This document shows positions 35,635-43,837 of a stretch of DNA of 64,000 nt, one piece after another. A program made the position numbers and the translations under genes. Source of the stretch: Leucobacter chinensis. Lineage in GTDB: Bacteria > Actinomycetota > Actinomycetes > Actinomycetales > Microbacteriaceae. Location: assembly GCF_019049105.1 (NCBI RefSeq), contig NZ_JAHQZR010000008.1, forward strand, positions 1 through 64,000. Direction: 5' to 3'. The number at the start of each line of letters is the position of its first letter. The first letter of the stretch is position 1. The notes beneath the pieces were generated by a model, which saw only the letters and a program-made list of their open reading frames with translations, did not search any database and had not been told where the DNA came from.

Positions 35635-37926
35635 ATGTCTGACAAACCCGAAGCGGTCGAACCCTCAGTCGAAGAACGAGTTGATTCGCTCGCACGTGAA
35701 CTCGCGGCTGCCGCGGGTACCGGGGAAGGGGCTTCGAAGACCCCGAAAGAGGAGCAAACCGCGAAGGCCGACCAGGGCGCACGCTCAAGGTCGCGTCAGG
35801 GCGGCCGCCAGACGAACCAGCAGACGAAGAACTCGTCGAACGCGAAGGCAACGAAGCGCAAGCACACCCACAACGAGGGCATTATTCCGTTGCTTGCCCG
35901 TGCCGTGCGCGAGGTCGAGGCCGGTGCTCAACGCGGCAAAGCAAACGCACAAATTCGTACGAAGTTTCACGTCATCGCGCTGCTTATGCGCGAAGAGCTC
36001 AGTCGGGTGCGCAGCGACGAGAGCGTGAGTGACGCCGAGCGCGCCGAGACCCTGAAGCGGCTTGATGGGGTCGCCGGTATTCTCGCGAAGTCAGCGGCGC
36101 GCGACACGAGTCTCATCACGCTGCTTGAGCCAGACGCTCCCGTCTCTGACGCGACGCGTGCGCTCAAGCGCAAGATGCTCGTTCAGGCTGGTTCACCGGT
36201 GCCTGAAGAAGATCTCAAGGTTGAGCCAAAGAAGCGGCTCGTGCCAGAAGAGCTTGTCGAGCGGCAGGTGCGGCCACAGGGAATCGAGCAGCGTTTGCTC
36301 GCGAGCCCGTTTCTTGCTCCCGATCTCGAGCCCAAAGCGAAGCCAACGCCTGCCGTGCGGCTCGCGAACTGGGAGCTGCTTGGGCCACTGCTCAAGAGCT
36401 TCGAGCAGGGCGGCGGCGGGTACGCCTGCATGCAGTTGCCAGAGGCGCCCGTGGTCGATCATATTTCTCCCCGTGGCCTCGAACTGATGATGCACCAGTC
36501 ACGCTTTGTCGAGTCGGTGCGCGAGGGCCATCGAAGCTTCTTACTTGCTGATGAGCCGGGCCTCGGCAAGACCGCGCAGTCGGCCATAGCGGCTTCGGTC
36601 GCTGACGCCTACCCGCTGCTCGTCGTGGTGCCAAACGTCGTCAAAATGAACTGGGCACGCGAGGTTGAACGGTGGACCCCGAATCGACGCGCTACCGTGA
36701 TTCACGGTGACGGCAAAGAGGTCGACGCCTTCGCAGACGTATTCATCGTGAACTACGAGATTCTCGATCGCCACCTCAGCTGGATTCAGGACTTTGGGTT
36801 CAAGGGTATGGTCGTCGACGAGGCGCACATGATCAAGAACACGCAGTCGCAGCGCTCACGAAACGTGCTCTCGATCGCCCAACGCATCAAGGAGCGCACG
36901 CCGGGCAATAACCCGCTGCTCATCGCCCTCACGGGTACCCCGCTCATCAACGACGTTGACGATTTCAGGGCCATCTGGCGCTTCCTGGGGTGGACCGACG
37001 CTGAAAAGCCGGGCCCCGAACTTATGGCTCGCCTCGAGCACCTCGGCTACACGCCGGCCGACTCGGCCTTCTACCCGAACGCTCGTGAACAGGTCATTGA
37101 AATGGGCATCGTGCGCCGTCGCAAGATCGATGTCGCGACTGACCTTCCCGCCAAGCGCATCGTCGACATGCCCGTCGAACTCGATGAAGAAGAGGGCAAG
37201 GGCATTCTCGCGGCCGAGGCGCAGCTGCGCGATCGTCTGCTCGCAAACTACGACCGTACGAAGTCGGGCCGTCTCGGGGCAGAACTCAGTGACGCCTCGA
37301 TCATTCGCATGATCTGTGCGCAGGAGCTTGAAGACTCGAACGCACAGAGCGGCCTCAACGTGTTTACGATGGTGCGCGAGATCGGCCAGGCAAAAGCCGG
37401 GCTCGCCGCCGATTATGCGGCGCAGCTCGCGCGCTCGGTTGGCAAGGTCGTCTTCTTTGCGAAGCACATCGACGTGATGGATCGAGCCCTGCACGATTTC
37501 GCCGAGCGCGGCATCGGCACGACGACGATTCGCGGTGACCAGACCGCGCAGGCACGCCAAGAGGCGATTGACCGCTTCAATAACGACCCAGAGGTGCAAA
37601 TCATCGTTTGCTCGCTCACCGCGGCTGGCGTCGGGGTCAACCTGCAAGCGGCGTCGAACGTGGTGCTTGCAGAACTCAGCTGGACCGACGCAGAGCAGAC
37701 GCAGGCGATCGACCGCGTGCACCGCATCGGGCAGGAAGAGCCCGTGACCGCATGGCGTATCGTCGCGGCGCAAACGATCGATGCCCGCATCGCCGAGCTC
37801 ATCGACAGCAAGGCGGGCCTCGCAGCGCGTGCGCTCGATGGGGCCGAGGCCAAGAGCGAAGACGACGATTCGGTGCAGTTGCTCACGCTCATGAGCGTGC
37901 TCGAGCAAGCTATCGCCGCCAGATAA
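35635..37926 (+). CDS. SNF2-family DEAD/DEAH-box helicase
   Basis: A 763-residue protein. The first 80 residues are charged, rich in Lys, Arg, Gln and Asn and probably disordered; residues about 85-290 form an unrecognised domain. The SNF2 ATPase core follows: motif I LADEPGLGKT (about 304-313, with Pro in place of the usual Met), motif II DEAH (395-398), LIALTGTPLIND, and motif VI DRVHRIGQ (693-700). The layout resembles SMARCAL1-like annealing helicases more than chromatin remodellers. AGGAG precedes ATG 35635. The substrate is probably branched or damaged DNA, but this is inference. Confidence 0.88.
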   Translation: MSDKPEAVEPSVEERVDSLARELAAAAGTGEGASKTPKEEQTAKADQGARSRSRQGGRQTNQQTKNSSNAKATKRKHTHNEGIIPLLARAVREVEAGAQRGKANAQIRTKFHVIALLMREELSRVRSDESVSDAERAETLKRLDGVAGILAKSAARDTSLITLLEPDAPVSDATRALKRKMLVQAGSPVPEEDLKVEPKKRLVPEELVERQVRPQGIEQRLLASPFLAPDLEPKAKPTPAVRLANWELLGPLLKSFEQGGGGYACMQLPEAPVVDHISPRGLELMMHQSRFVESVREGHRSFLLADEPGLGKTAQSAIAASVADAYPLLVVVPNVVKMNWAREVERWTPNRRATVIHGDGKEVDAFADVFIVNYEILDRHLSWIQDFGFKGMVVDEAHMIKNTQSQRSRNVLSIAQRIKERTPGNNPLLIALTGTPLINDVDDFRAIWRFLGWTDAEKPGPELMARLEHLGYTPADSAFYPNAREQVIEMGIVRRRKIDVATDLPAKRIVDMPVELDEEEGKGILAAEAQLRDRLLANYDRTKSGRLGAELSDASIIRMICAQELEDSNAQSGLNVFTMVREIGQAKAGLAADYAAQLARSVGKVVFFAKHIDVMDRALHDFAERGIGTTTIRGDQTAQARQEAIDRFNNDPEVQIIVCSLTAAGVGVNLQAASNVVLAELSWTDAEQTQAIDRVHRIGQEEPVTAWRIVAAQTIDARIAELIDSKAGLAARALDGAEAKSEDDDSVQLLTLMSVLEQAIAAR

Positions 37927-37952
37927 CGCTGGCGTGGGGCTAAGCTCGTGGT

Positions 37953-38987
37953 ATGCGAATTGGTCTTCTCTGCTCAGGTGGCGATAGCCCGGGAATGAAC
38001 GCGGCTATTCGAGGCGCGGTCTTGCGCGGCGTCGATTGGCACGGCCATGAAATGGTCGGGTTTCGCGACGGCTGGCGTGGTTTTCTCGACGGCGACGAGA
38101 TCGTGCTTGATCGTAGCGCGGTGAGGGGTATCTCGCCTCTCGGCGGTGTCATCATCGGCACGAGTCGTGTGAACCCCTTCACCTCGTGGGAGGGTGAACC
38201 CGAAGACTACGACCGCATTCGCTCCCTCATGAGCCGTTCGGGTGTCGACGCGCTCATGCTCATCGGTGGCGAGGGCACGCAAACGGTTTCTGGCATGCTG
38301 CACCGCAACGGCATTCCCGTCATTGGCCTGCCCAAGACGATCGATAATGATCTCGAGGGTACCGACGCGACGTTTGGTTTTGACACCGCGGTTGGCATCG
38401 CGACCGAGGCGATCGACCGGCTTCGCACGACGGGTGAGTCGCATAAGCGGTGCATGGTTCTTGAGGTGATGGGTCGAAACGCGGGGTGGATCGCGCTGCA
38501 CTCTGGCATCGCCGGCGGTGCGCACCTCATGCTCATCCCAGAGCGGCCAGAAACGCTCGAGCAGGTCTGTGCCTGGGTGCAGCACGTGCATGATCGTGGC
38601 CGCGCCCCGCTCGTGGTTGTTGCCGAGGGCTTTACGCTCGAGGGTCACGACACCGTGACGCAGCAGGGCGCTGACGCTGTTGGCAGGGAACGCCTCGGCG
38701 GGGTCGGCGAGGTGCTCGCTCCGCTCATCGAGCAGTGCACCGGTATTGAGACGCGAGCGACGGTGCTCGGCCACGTACAACGAGGCGGATCGCCGAGCGC
38801 CTTTGATCGCGTACTCGCGACGCGCACCGGCATCGCCGCAGCTGACGCCGCCGAGAACGGCCAGTGGGGCGTCGTGACGGCGCTGAAGGGTGACCGCATC
38901 GTGCTCACACCCCTCGCCGAGGTCTCTGGCAGAACGAAGACGGTTCCCGACGAGCGCTACGACGAGGTGCGGGTCACGTTCGGTTAG
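37953..38987 (+). CDS. pfkA: 6-phosphofructokinase (group III PfkA)
   Basis: A 344-residue phosphofructokinase that phosphorylates fructose 6-phosphate. It has CSGGDSPGMNAAIRG at the start, GGEGT (105-109) and PKTIDND (127-133). The residue matching E. coli Gly104 is Gly108 (ATP type) while that matching Gly124 is Lys128 (common in pyrophosphate enzymes and in Streptomyces ATP-PFKs), so ATP use is likely but not certain. TAAGCT ends six bases before ATG 37953, a leaderless context. Confidence 0.92.
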   Translation: MRIGLLCSGGDSPGMNAAIRGAVLRGVDWHGHEMVGFRDGWRGFLDGDEIVLDRSAVRGISPLGGVIIGTSRVNPFTSWEGEPEDYDRIRSLMSRSGVDALMLIGGEGTQTVSGMLHRNGIPVIGLPKTIDNDLEGTDATFGFDTAVGIATEAIDRLRTTGESHKRCMVLEVMGRNAGWIALHSGIAGGAHLMLIPERPETLEQVCAWVQHVHDRGRAPLVVVAEGFTLEGHDTVTQQGADAVGRERLGGVGEVLAPLIEQCTGIETRATVLGHVQRGGSPSAFDRVLATRTGIAAADAAENGQWGVVTALKGDRIVLTPLAEVSGRTKTVPDERYDEVRVTFG

Positions 38988-39009
38988 CGACTCGGCAAGG
39001 CCGGGTTCG

Positions 39010-39273
39010 CTAGATGCGTGCCTTTACCTCTGCGAGCGAGGGGTTCGTCGCTGCGGTTCCGTCGGCAAAAATGACGGTGGGCACCGTCTGGTTGCCCCCG
39101 TTGAGGGCTTCGACGAGTTCGGGTGTGCCGGGGGTGTGCTCGATGTTCACCTCGGTGTAGCCGATGCCCTCGTGGTCGAGCATCGTTTTGAGGCGCCTGC
39201 AGTAGCCGCACCAGTCGGTTGAGAACATCGTGATGGCGCCCTGTTCGGGCAGAAAATCGTTGACTTCACTCAT
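39010..39273 (-). CDS. mycoredoxin/glutaredoxin-like protein
   Basis: An 87-residue thioredoxin-fold protein with the active site C-G-Y-C (22-25), the cis-Pro segment QTVPTVIF and a GGNQ loop. Mycoredoxins use mycothiol to reduce mixed disulfides, and mca elsewhere in this window supports a mycothiol-making host. AGGAG lies seven bases before ATG 39273. It is on the opposite strand to both neighbours. Confidence 0.88.
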   Translation of the reverse strand: MSEVNDFLPEQGAITMFSTDWCGYCRRLKTMLDHEGIGYTEVNIEHTPGTPELVEALNGGNQTVPTVIFADGTAATNPSLAEVKARI

Positions 39274-39306
39274 GATTTGCTCCTAGGTTGTAGCCTTGGT
39301 TTTTTC

Positions 39307-39328
39307 GTTTACCTACTGTTCACCTTCG
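39307..39328 (+). promoter_or_regulatory. PHO-box-like direct repeats upstream of pit (distal)
   Basis: Two exactly adjacent 11-base units, GTTTACCTACT and GTTCACCTTCG, share GTTYACC. This is the format of actinobacterial PhoP/RegX3 phosphate-response sites (11-base repeats starting GTTCACC). It lies about 140 bases before the phosphate transporter start. Confidence 0.6.
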
Positions 39329-39402
39329 GTACGTGGTTCCAGCTTGACCGACCGCTTAGTGAGGTGGGAATATGTGCAGAGGTTCCTTTTGGTATGCCTG
39401 GT

Positions 39403-39442
39403 GTTCACTCGCCATTCATTCAAGAGTTCCGATCGCTAGGTT
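39403..39442 (+). promoter_or_regulatory. second PHO-box-like repeat set next to a -10 hexamer
   Basis: GTTCACTCGCC and ATTCATTCAAG are contiguous 11-base units and are followed by AGTTCCGATCG. Two bases after the third unit begins TAGGTT (39437-39442), a possible -10. PHO boxes commonly overlap the -35 position, as here. Activation or repression cannot be told from sequence. Confidence 0.5.
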
Positions 39443-39464
39443 ACTTGCCACACGAAAGATACCG

Positions 39465-40796
39465 TTGGATTTCACACTCATTGTGCTGCTAGTTATTGCG
39501 CTAGCCCTGTTTTTTGACTTCACGAACGGATTCCACGATACCGCGAATGCGATGGCTACCCCCATCGCGACCGGTGCGCTGAAACCCAAAACGGCGGTGC
39601 TCTTAGCCGCGGTGCTCAACCTTATTGGTGCGTTCCTCTCTACTGAAGTCGCGAAGACGATCTCGGGTGGCATCATCAACGAGGGCGATGGGGGAGTGCT
39701 GATCACCCCCGAGCTCATCTTCGCAGGCCTCCTGGGCGCGATCGTTTGGAACCTCGTGACCTGGCTGTACGGCTTGCCCTCGAGCTCTTCACACGCCCTC
39801 TTCGGCGGCCTCATTGGTGCCGCGGTTGTTGGCGCCGGTGTCACCGCGATTAACGGTGGCGGCGTGCTCTCAAAGGTGCTCATTCCCGCCGTTGCGGCGC
39901 CGCTCACCGCGGGGCTCGTTGCCTTCACCGCAACGAAGGTCGCGTATGCCATCACTCGGCGTCACGACGGTAAGCCCGACGGGCGCGGCCACTTTCGCTA
40001 CGCTCAGATCGCCTCGTCGTCACTCATCGCGCTTGCCCACGGCACGAACGATGCGCAGAAGACGATGGGCATCATTACCCTCACGCTCATTGCGTCGGGG
40101 CACCAAGAGGCAGGAACGGGCCCGCACCTCTGGGTTATCGTCGCCTGTGCCCTCGCTATTGCCATCGGCACGTACTCGGGTGGCTGGCGCATCATTCGTA
40201 CGCTCGGTTCGGGTTTGACCGAGGTGAAACCAGCTCAGGGCTTTGCGGCTGAGACCTCGACGGCAGCGACGATTCTTGCCTCGACCCACCTCGGTTTCGC
40301 TCTGTCGACCACGCAGGTCGCCTCAGGCTCGGTGATCGGCTCGGGCCTTGGCCGCCGCGGATCAACGGTTCGCTGGCGCACCGCGGGCCGTATTGGCCTC
40401 GGCTGGCTGATGACGCTTCCCGCTTCGGCCGCCATTGGCGCCATTGCGGCGCTGATCGCCCATCTTGGTACCGTCGGTCTGATCATTGACGCGGTGATTG
40501 GACTCGGTGTAATCCTGTTCATCTTCTGGCGCTCGAGCCGTAACAAGGTGCACGCTGGAAACGCTGTTCCCGTTCCAGACGTTGCCGAGTCGGGCCACGC
40601 TATTCGCATCAAGCAGGCGAAGGTTCGCCGCGTGAAGACCGAGACCGGCACGCTGCCCCCGCTCACGAACATCGCAATGTCGGCAGCGACCGAAGACAAG
40701 GAGCGCAAGCGTGCTCTGAAAGCTGCGCAGAAGGCCGCGAAAGAAGCTGCGAAGCGCGAGAAAAAAGAACGTAAGCAGAACGGTACAAACAAATGA
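39465..40796 (+). CDS. pit: inorganic phosphate transporter, PiT family
   Basis: A polytopic phosphate:cation symporter of about 443 residues. It has both PiT signature repeats: FDFTNGFHDTANAMATPIATG near the N-terminus (the core being GFHDTANA) and HGTNDAQKTMG in the second half, with LPSSSSHALFGGLIGA between. The C-terminus is a lysine-rich cytoplasmic tail. I chose TTG 39465 because the family begins directly before this helix; ATG 39372 gives a 31-residue extension with no family support. PHO-box-like repeats lie upstream. Confidence 0.87.
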   Translation: MDFTLIVLLVIALALFFDFTNGFHDTANAMATPIATGALKPKTAVLLAAVLNLIGAFLSTEVAKTISGGIINEGDGGVLITPELIFAGLLGAIVWNLVTWLYGLPSSSSHALFGGLIGAAVVGAGVTAINGGGVLSKVLIPAVAAPLTAGLVAFTATKVAYAITRRHDGKPDGRGHFRYAQIASSSLIALAHGTNDAQKTMGIITLTLIASGHQEAGTGPHLWVIVACALAIAIGTYSGGWRIIRTLGSGLTEVKPAQGFAAETSTAATILASTHLGFALSTTQVASGSVIGSGLGRRGSTVRWRTAGRIGLGWLMTLPASAAIGAIAALIAHLGTVGLIIDAVIGLGVILFIFWRSSRNKVHAGNAVPVPDVAESGHAIRIKQAKVRRVKTETGTLPPLTNIAMSAATEDKERKRALKAAQKAAKEAAKREKKERKQNGTNK

Positions 40797-41083
40797 TCGA
40801 CTGGCTCGCCTTTATCCAGGTGTTTCTCGCAGCGATTCTTGCTTCTTCGGGAGTCGTTGCTCTCTACTCGTTGGGTATTCGCTTTCTCGCCATGCCGGGG
40901 CCCAAGGTCATTCGTGAAGACGGTACGTTCGAACCAGACGGCCCAGCCCGTGACGACGAAGACGATGACGTGGTCGAGATTGGTCGCCCCAAATGGGCAA
41001 CCGTTGCCGCAAACGTGTGCTTCATCGCCTCGGTGTTGTGCGTCGTCGTGGGCATCTACCTCATCGTTCCAGCGCTTCACTGA
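40793..41083 (+). CDS. small two-helix membrane protein coupled to pit
   Basis: A 96-residue protein with an N-terminal helix (about residues 5-30), an acidic loop (DDEDDDVVEIG) and a C-terminal helix (about 70-92). It overlaps the pit stop by four bases (ATGA), so it is probably translated with pit and may be a small accessory subunit. I do not know its function. Confidence 0.7.
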   Translation: MIDWLAFIQVFLAAILASSGVVALYSLGIRFLAMPGPKVIREDGTFEPDGPARDDEDDDVVEIGRPKWATVAANVCFIASVLCVVVGIYLIVPALH

Positions 41084-41115
41084 CGAACCCAAGGCTTCTC
41101 GCGTAGGCTTGGGCC

Positions 41116-42513
41116 ATGAACGATCAGCGCCCGATCCAAGTACACGTCAACGCTCTGCGAAACACGTTTCGTGACGGAGTGACACGGCCGCTGTCGTGGC
41201 GCGAGGGGCAGCTTCGAGCGTTAGATCGAATGCTTGTCGAGTGCGAGGCCGAGATCGAGCAGGCGCTCTTCGCCGATCTCGGGAAGTCGCCGGTTGAATC
41301 GCAGGTCGCCGAAATCGGGTTCTTGCGCACCGAGATTGCGTATGCGCTCAAACACCTGCGCTCGTGGGCGGCGTCGAGCCGAGTCTCTGTGCCAGCGGTG
41401 GTCATGCCAGCGACCGCGTGGATCACCCCAGAGCCTCTCGGCACGGTTCTCGTGATCGCGCCGTGGAATTACCCGCTCATGCTGGCCCTCTCGCCCGTCA
41501 TTGGAGCGATCGCCGCGGGTAACTGCGTGGTCGTGAAACCGAGTGAGCTTGCACCGAACACCTCGAGTGTGATTGCAGAGCGACTCGTCACGTACCTTGA
41601 CGTGCGGGCCGTGCGGGTCATCGAGGGTGGGGTTGAAGAGACGACCGAGCTGCTTGAGCACCGTTTCAATCACATCTTTTACACGGGCAACGGCAGGGTG
41701 GGGCGCATTATTGCGCGTGCTGCGGCCGAGCATCTCACGCCAACAACGCTCGAACTGGGCGGCAAATCGCCCCTGTACATCGATGAGAGCGTGCCGCTGG
41801 CCGCTGCCGCAAAGCGTATCGTCTGGGCGAAGTTTATGAACGCGGGCCAGACGTGCGTGGCTCCTGACTACGTACTCGGGTCACGAGAAACCTTGGCCGC
41901 GCTCGAGCCTCACCTCGCCCGGGCGGTCGAGCTCATGTACGGTACTGCGATCCACGATAATCCGGATTTCGGGAGAATCGTGAGCGAGCGGCACTGCGAG
42001 CGGCTCATCGACTTTCTCGGCGATGGCAGGGTAGTGACGGGCGGCTCGTACCGACTGAGTGACCGTTTCATTGCGCCCACCGTCCTTGCCGACGTGCCGC
42101 GCGATGCCCCGGTCATGCGCGAAGAGATTTTCGGCCCGATTCTGCCGCTGATCGAGGTGAGCGACCTCAGCGATGCCATTGACCTGGTGAACGAGGGCGA
42201 CTCGCCCCTCAGCGCCTACGTGTTCAGCACCGACCCCGAGACGCGCAAGCGGTGGGAAACAGAGACCTCATCGGGGGCGCTCACCTTCGGCGCGCCAGTG
42301 CTGCACTTGACCGTTCCTGAGCTGCCCTTCGGTGGTGTTGGCGAGAGCGGCATGGGGGCGTACCACGGCAAGCGTTCATTCGACCTCATGAGTCACGCGA
42401 AGCCGGTGCTTTCGAAGCCGCTCAAGCCAGACACCCTCGGCCCCACGATCATGCCGCCCTTCACCGAAGCGAAAGAGCGCATCGTGCGCGATGTGCTCGG
42501 CAAGCTGCGGTGA
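41116..42513 (+). CDS. aldehyde dehydrogenase (class 3-like)
   Basis: A 465-residue NAD(P)-dependent aldehyde dehydrogenase. The Rossmann motif PWNYPLML, the general base Glu213 in LELGGKSP and catalytic Cys247 in NAGQTCVAPDYV are all present. Its short length and C-terminus (FGGVGESGMGAYHGKRSFD, cited in part) match class 3 enzymes that oxidise fatty or aromatic aldehydes. TAGGCT ends six bases before ATG 41116 (leaderless context). The substrate is not predictable. Confidence 0.92.
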   Translation: MNDQRPIQVHVNALRNTFRDGVTRPLSWREGQLRALDRMLVECEAEIEQALFADLGKSPVESQVAEIGFLRTEIAYALKHLRSWAASSRVSVPAVVMPATAWITPEPLGTVLVIAPWNYPLMLALSPVIGAIAAGNCVVVKPSELAPNTSSVIAERLVTYLDVRAVRVIEGGVEETTELLEHRFNHIFYTGNGRVGRIIARAAAEHLTPTTLELGGKSPLYIDESVPLAAAAKRIVWAKFMNAGQTCVAPDYVLGSRETLAALEPHLARAVELMYGTAIHDNPDFGRIVSERHCERLIDFLGDGRVVTGGSYRLSDRFIAPTVLADVPRDAPVMREEIFGPILPLIEVSDLSDAIDLVNEGDSPLSAYVFSTDPETRKRWETETSSGALTFGAPVLHLTVPELPFGGVGESGMGAYHGKRSFDLMSHAKPVLSKPLKPDTLGPTIMPPFTEAKERIVRDVLGKLR

Positions 42514-42595
42514 ATGTTTCGGGAAAGCCCGAGAATTTGCTTTCAGGTGGGTGGGCCATGCCTCTCTTGCAGAACCCCATCGCTAGACTGAAATC

Positions 42596-43837
42596 GTGAA
42601 TGTATCGACTCCGCAACCCGAACGCGATGACGCATCTGAGTATGTTCCGCTCGGCATGCGTATCGCCGCTTCCTGGGCGTGGCGTCTCATTATCATCGGT
42701 CTCGCGGTAGGGGCGCTCCTCTGGCTCATCGTGCAGGTGCGCATCGTGGTGATCCCCCTGCTCGTCTCGGTGCTGCTCGCGGCCCTGCTGCGCCCAATGG
42801 TTAACTGGGTGATGAAGATCGGGCTCCCCAAGGGTGTCGGAGTGCTTGCGGCCCTGCTCACTCTGCTCTTCTCGGTCTCGTTTCTCGCCTATCTCGTGTT
42901 CACCCGCTTCCAGAGCGGGTTTGGAGGGCTCAAGTACGCGACCATTAAGGCGGTGAACCAGCTCTCGTCATGGCTTGAGAACGGTGCCTTCGGCATCAGT
43001 TTCTCGTCAGACAGCCTGCGTGACCTTTTCGACCAGGGCATGAAGCTGCTGAGCGTCGACAACATGGTGTTGTGGACGGGGGCGCTTGAAATTGGTACGA
43101 GCGTCGGGCAGTTCCTCATGGGCACACTCCTGTGTCTCTTCGCCACGCTCTTTTTGCTTATCGACGGCGAACGCATCTGGATGTGGGTGCTCGGCTTCCT
43201 GCCGGCACGCGCGCATGCTGGCGCACACGCAGCGGGCAAAGCAGGCTGGGAATCGACCGGCCAGTACGTGCGAGTACAGATCTTCGTGGCTTTTGTCGAC
43301 GCGCTCGGCATCGGCATCGGCGCTGCGATTCTCGGCTTGCCTCTGGTCGTGCCTCTCTCGATTCTCGTGTTCCTCGCCTCGTTCATCCCCTTCCTCGGCG
43401 CAATCCTGACGGGCATGCTCGCGACCTTTGTCGCGCTCGTGTATGCGGGCCCCGGCATCGCGCTCATCATGTTGCTCATCGTCGTCTTGGTTAACCAGAT
43501 CGAGGGCCACGTGCTGCAGCCGCTCGTGATGGGCAATGCGGTTCGTGTTCACCCTCTTGGTGTTGTCGTCGGTGTCACAACGGGTGCTCTTGTTGCGGGT
43601 ATTCCTGGAGCCCTCTTCGCGGTGCCGATTATCGCCGCGCTGAACGCCATGGTGAACACACTCGTCGAGGGCAAGTGGCGAGGCGACCCAGACCCCGTGG
43701 CACTCTTTCACGCAGAGCACGCCGCAAAACAAGACCTCAAAGTGCAGACGAAGCTGCGCAACAAGGTTATGAAGCAGTTGCAAAAGAAGCCCAGGCCGAA
43801 ACCAGAGCCTGTGGCCGAACCGAAGGAACAAGAATGA
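42596..43837 (+). CDS. AI-2E family transporter
   Basis: A 413-residue membrane protein with the TqsA/PerM fold: paired N-terminal helices, a soluble middle segment, and four C-terminal helices carrying NQIEGHVLQPLVMG and VHPLGVVVGVTTGALVAGI (in part). The polar C-terminal tail is rich in Lys and Pro. Family members export small molecules or act as Na+(Li+)/H+ antiporters; the autoinducer role is not general. TAGACT ends six bases before GTG 42596. It overlaps the threonine dehydratase gene by four bases. Confidence 0.85.
   Translation: MNVSTPQPERDDASEYVPLGMRIAASWAWRLIIIGLAVGALLWLIVQVRIVVIPLLVSVLLAALLRPMVNWVMKIGLPKGVGVLAALLTLLFSVSFLAYLVFTRFQSGFGGLKYATIKAVNQLSSWLENGAFGISFSSDSLRDLFDQGMKLLSVDNMVLWTGALEIGTSVGQFLMGTLLCLFATLFLLIDGERIWMWVLGFLPARAHAGAHAAGKAGWESTGQYVRVQIFVAFVDALGIGIGAAILGLPLVVPLSILVFLASFIPFLGAILTGMLATFVALVYAGPGIALIMLLIVVLVNQIEGHVLQPLVMGNAVRVHPLGVVVGVTTGALVAGIPGALFAVPIIAALNAMVNTLVEGKWRGDPDPVALFHAEHAAKQDLKVQTKLRNKVMKQLQKKPRPKPEPVAEPKEQE

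Noticed and set aside
36856-37908. 350-codon open frame antisense to the SNF2 helicase gene
   Set aside because: The plus-strand frame has clear helicase motifs; the antisense peptide has none and lacks a ribosome-binding site or promoter.
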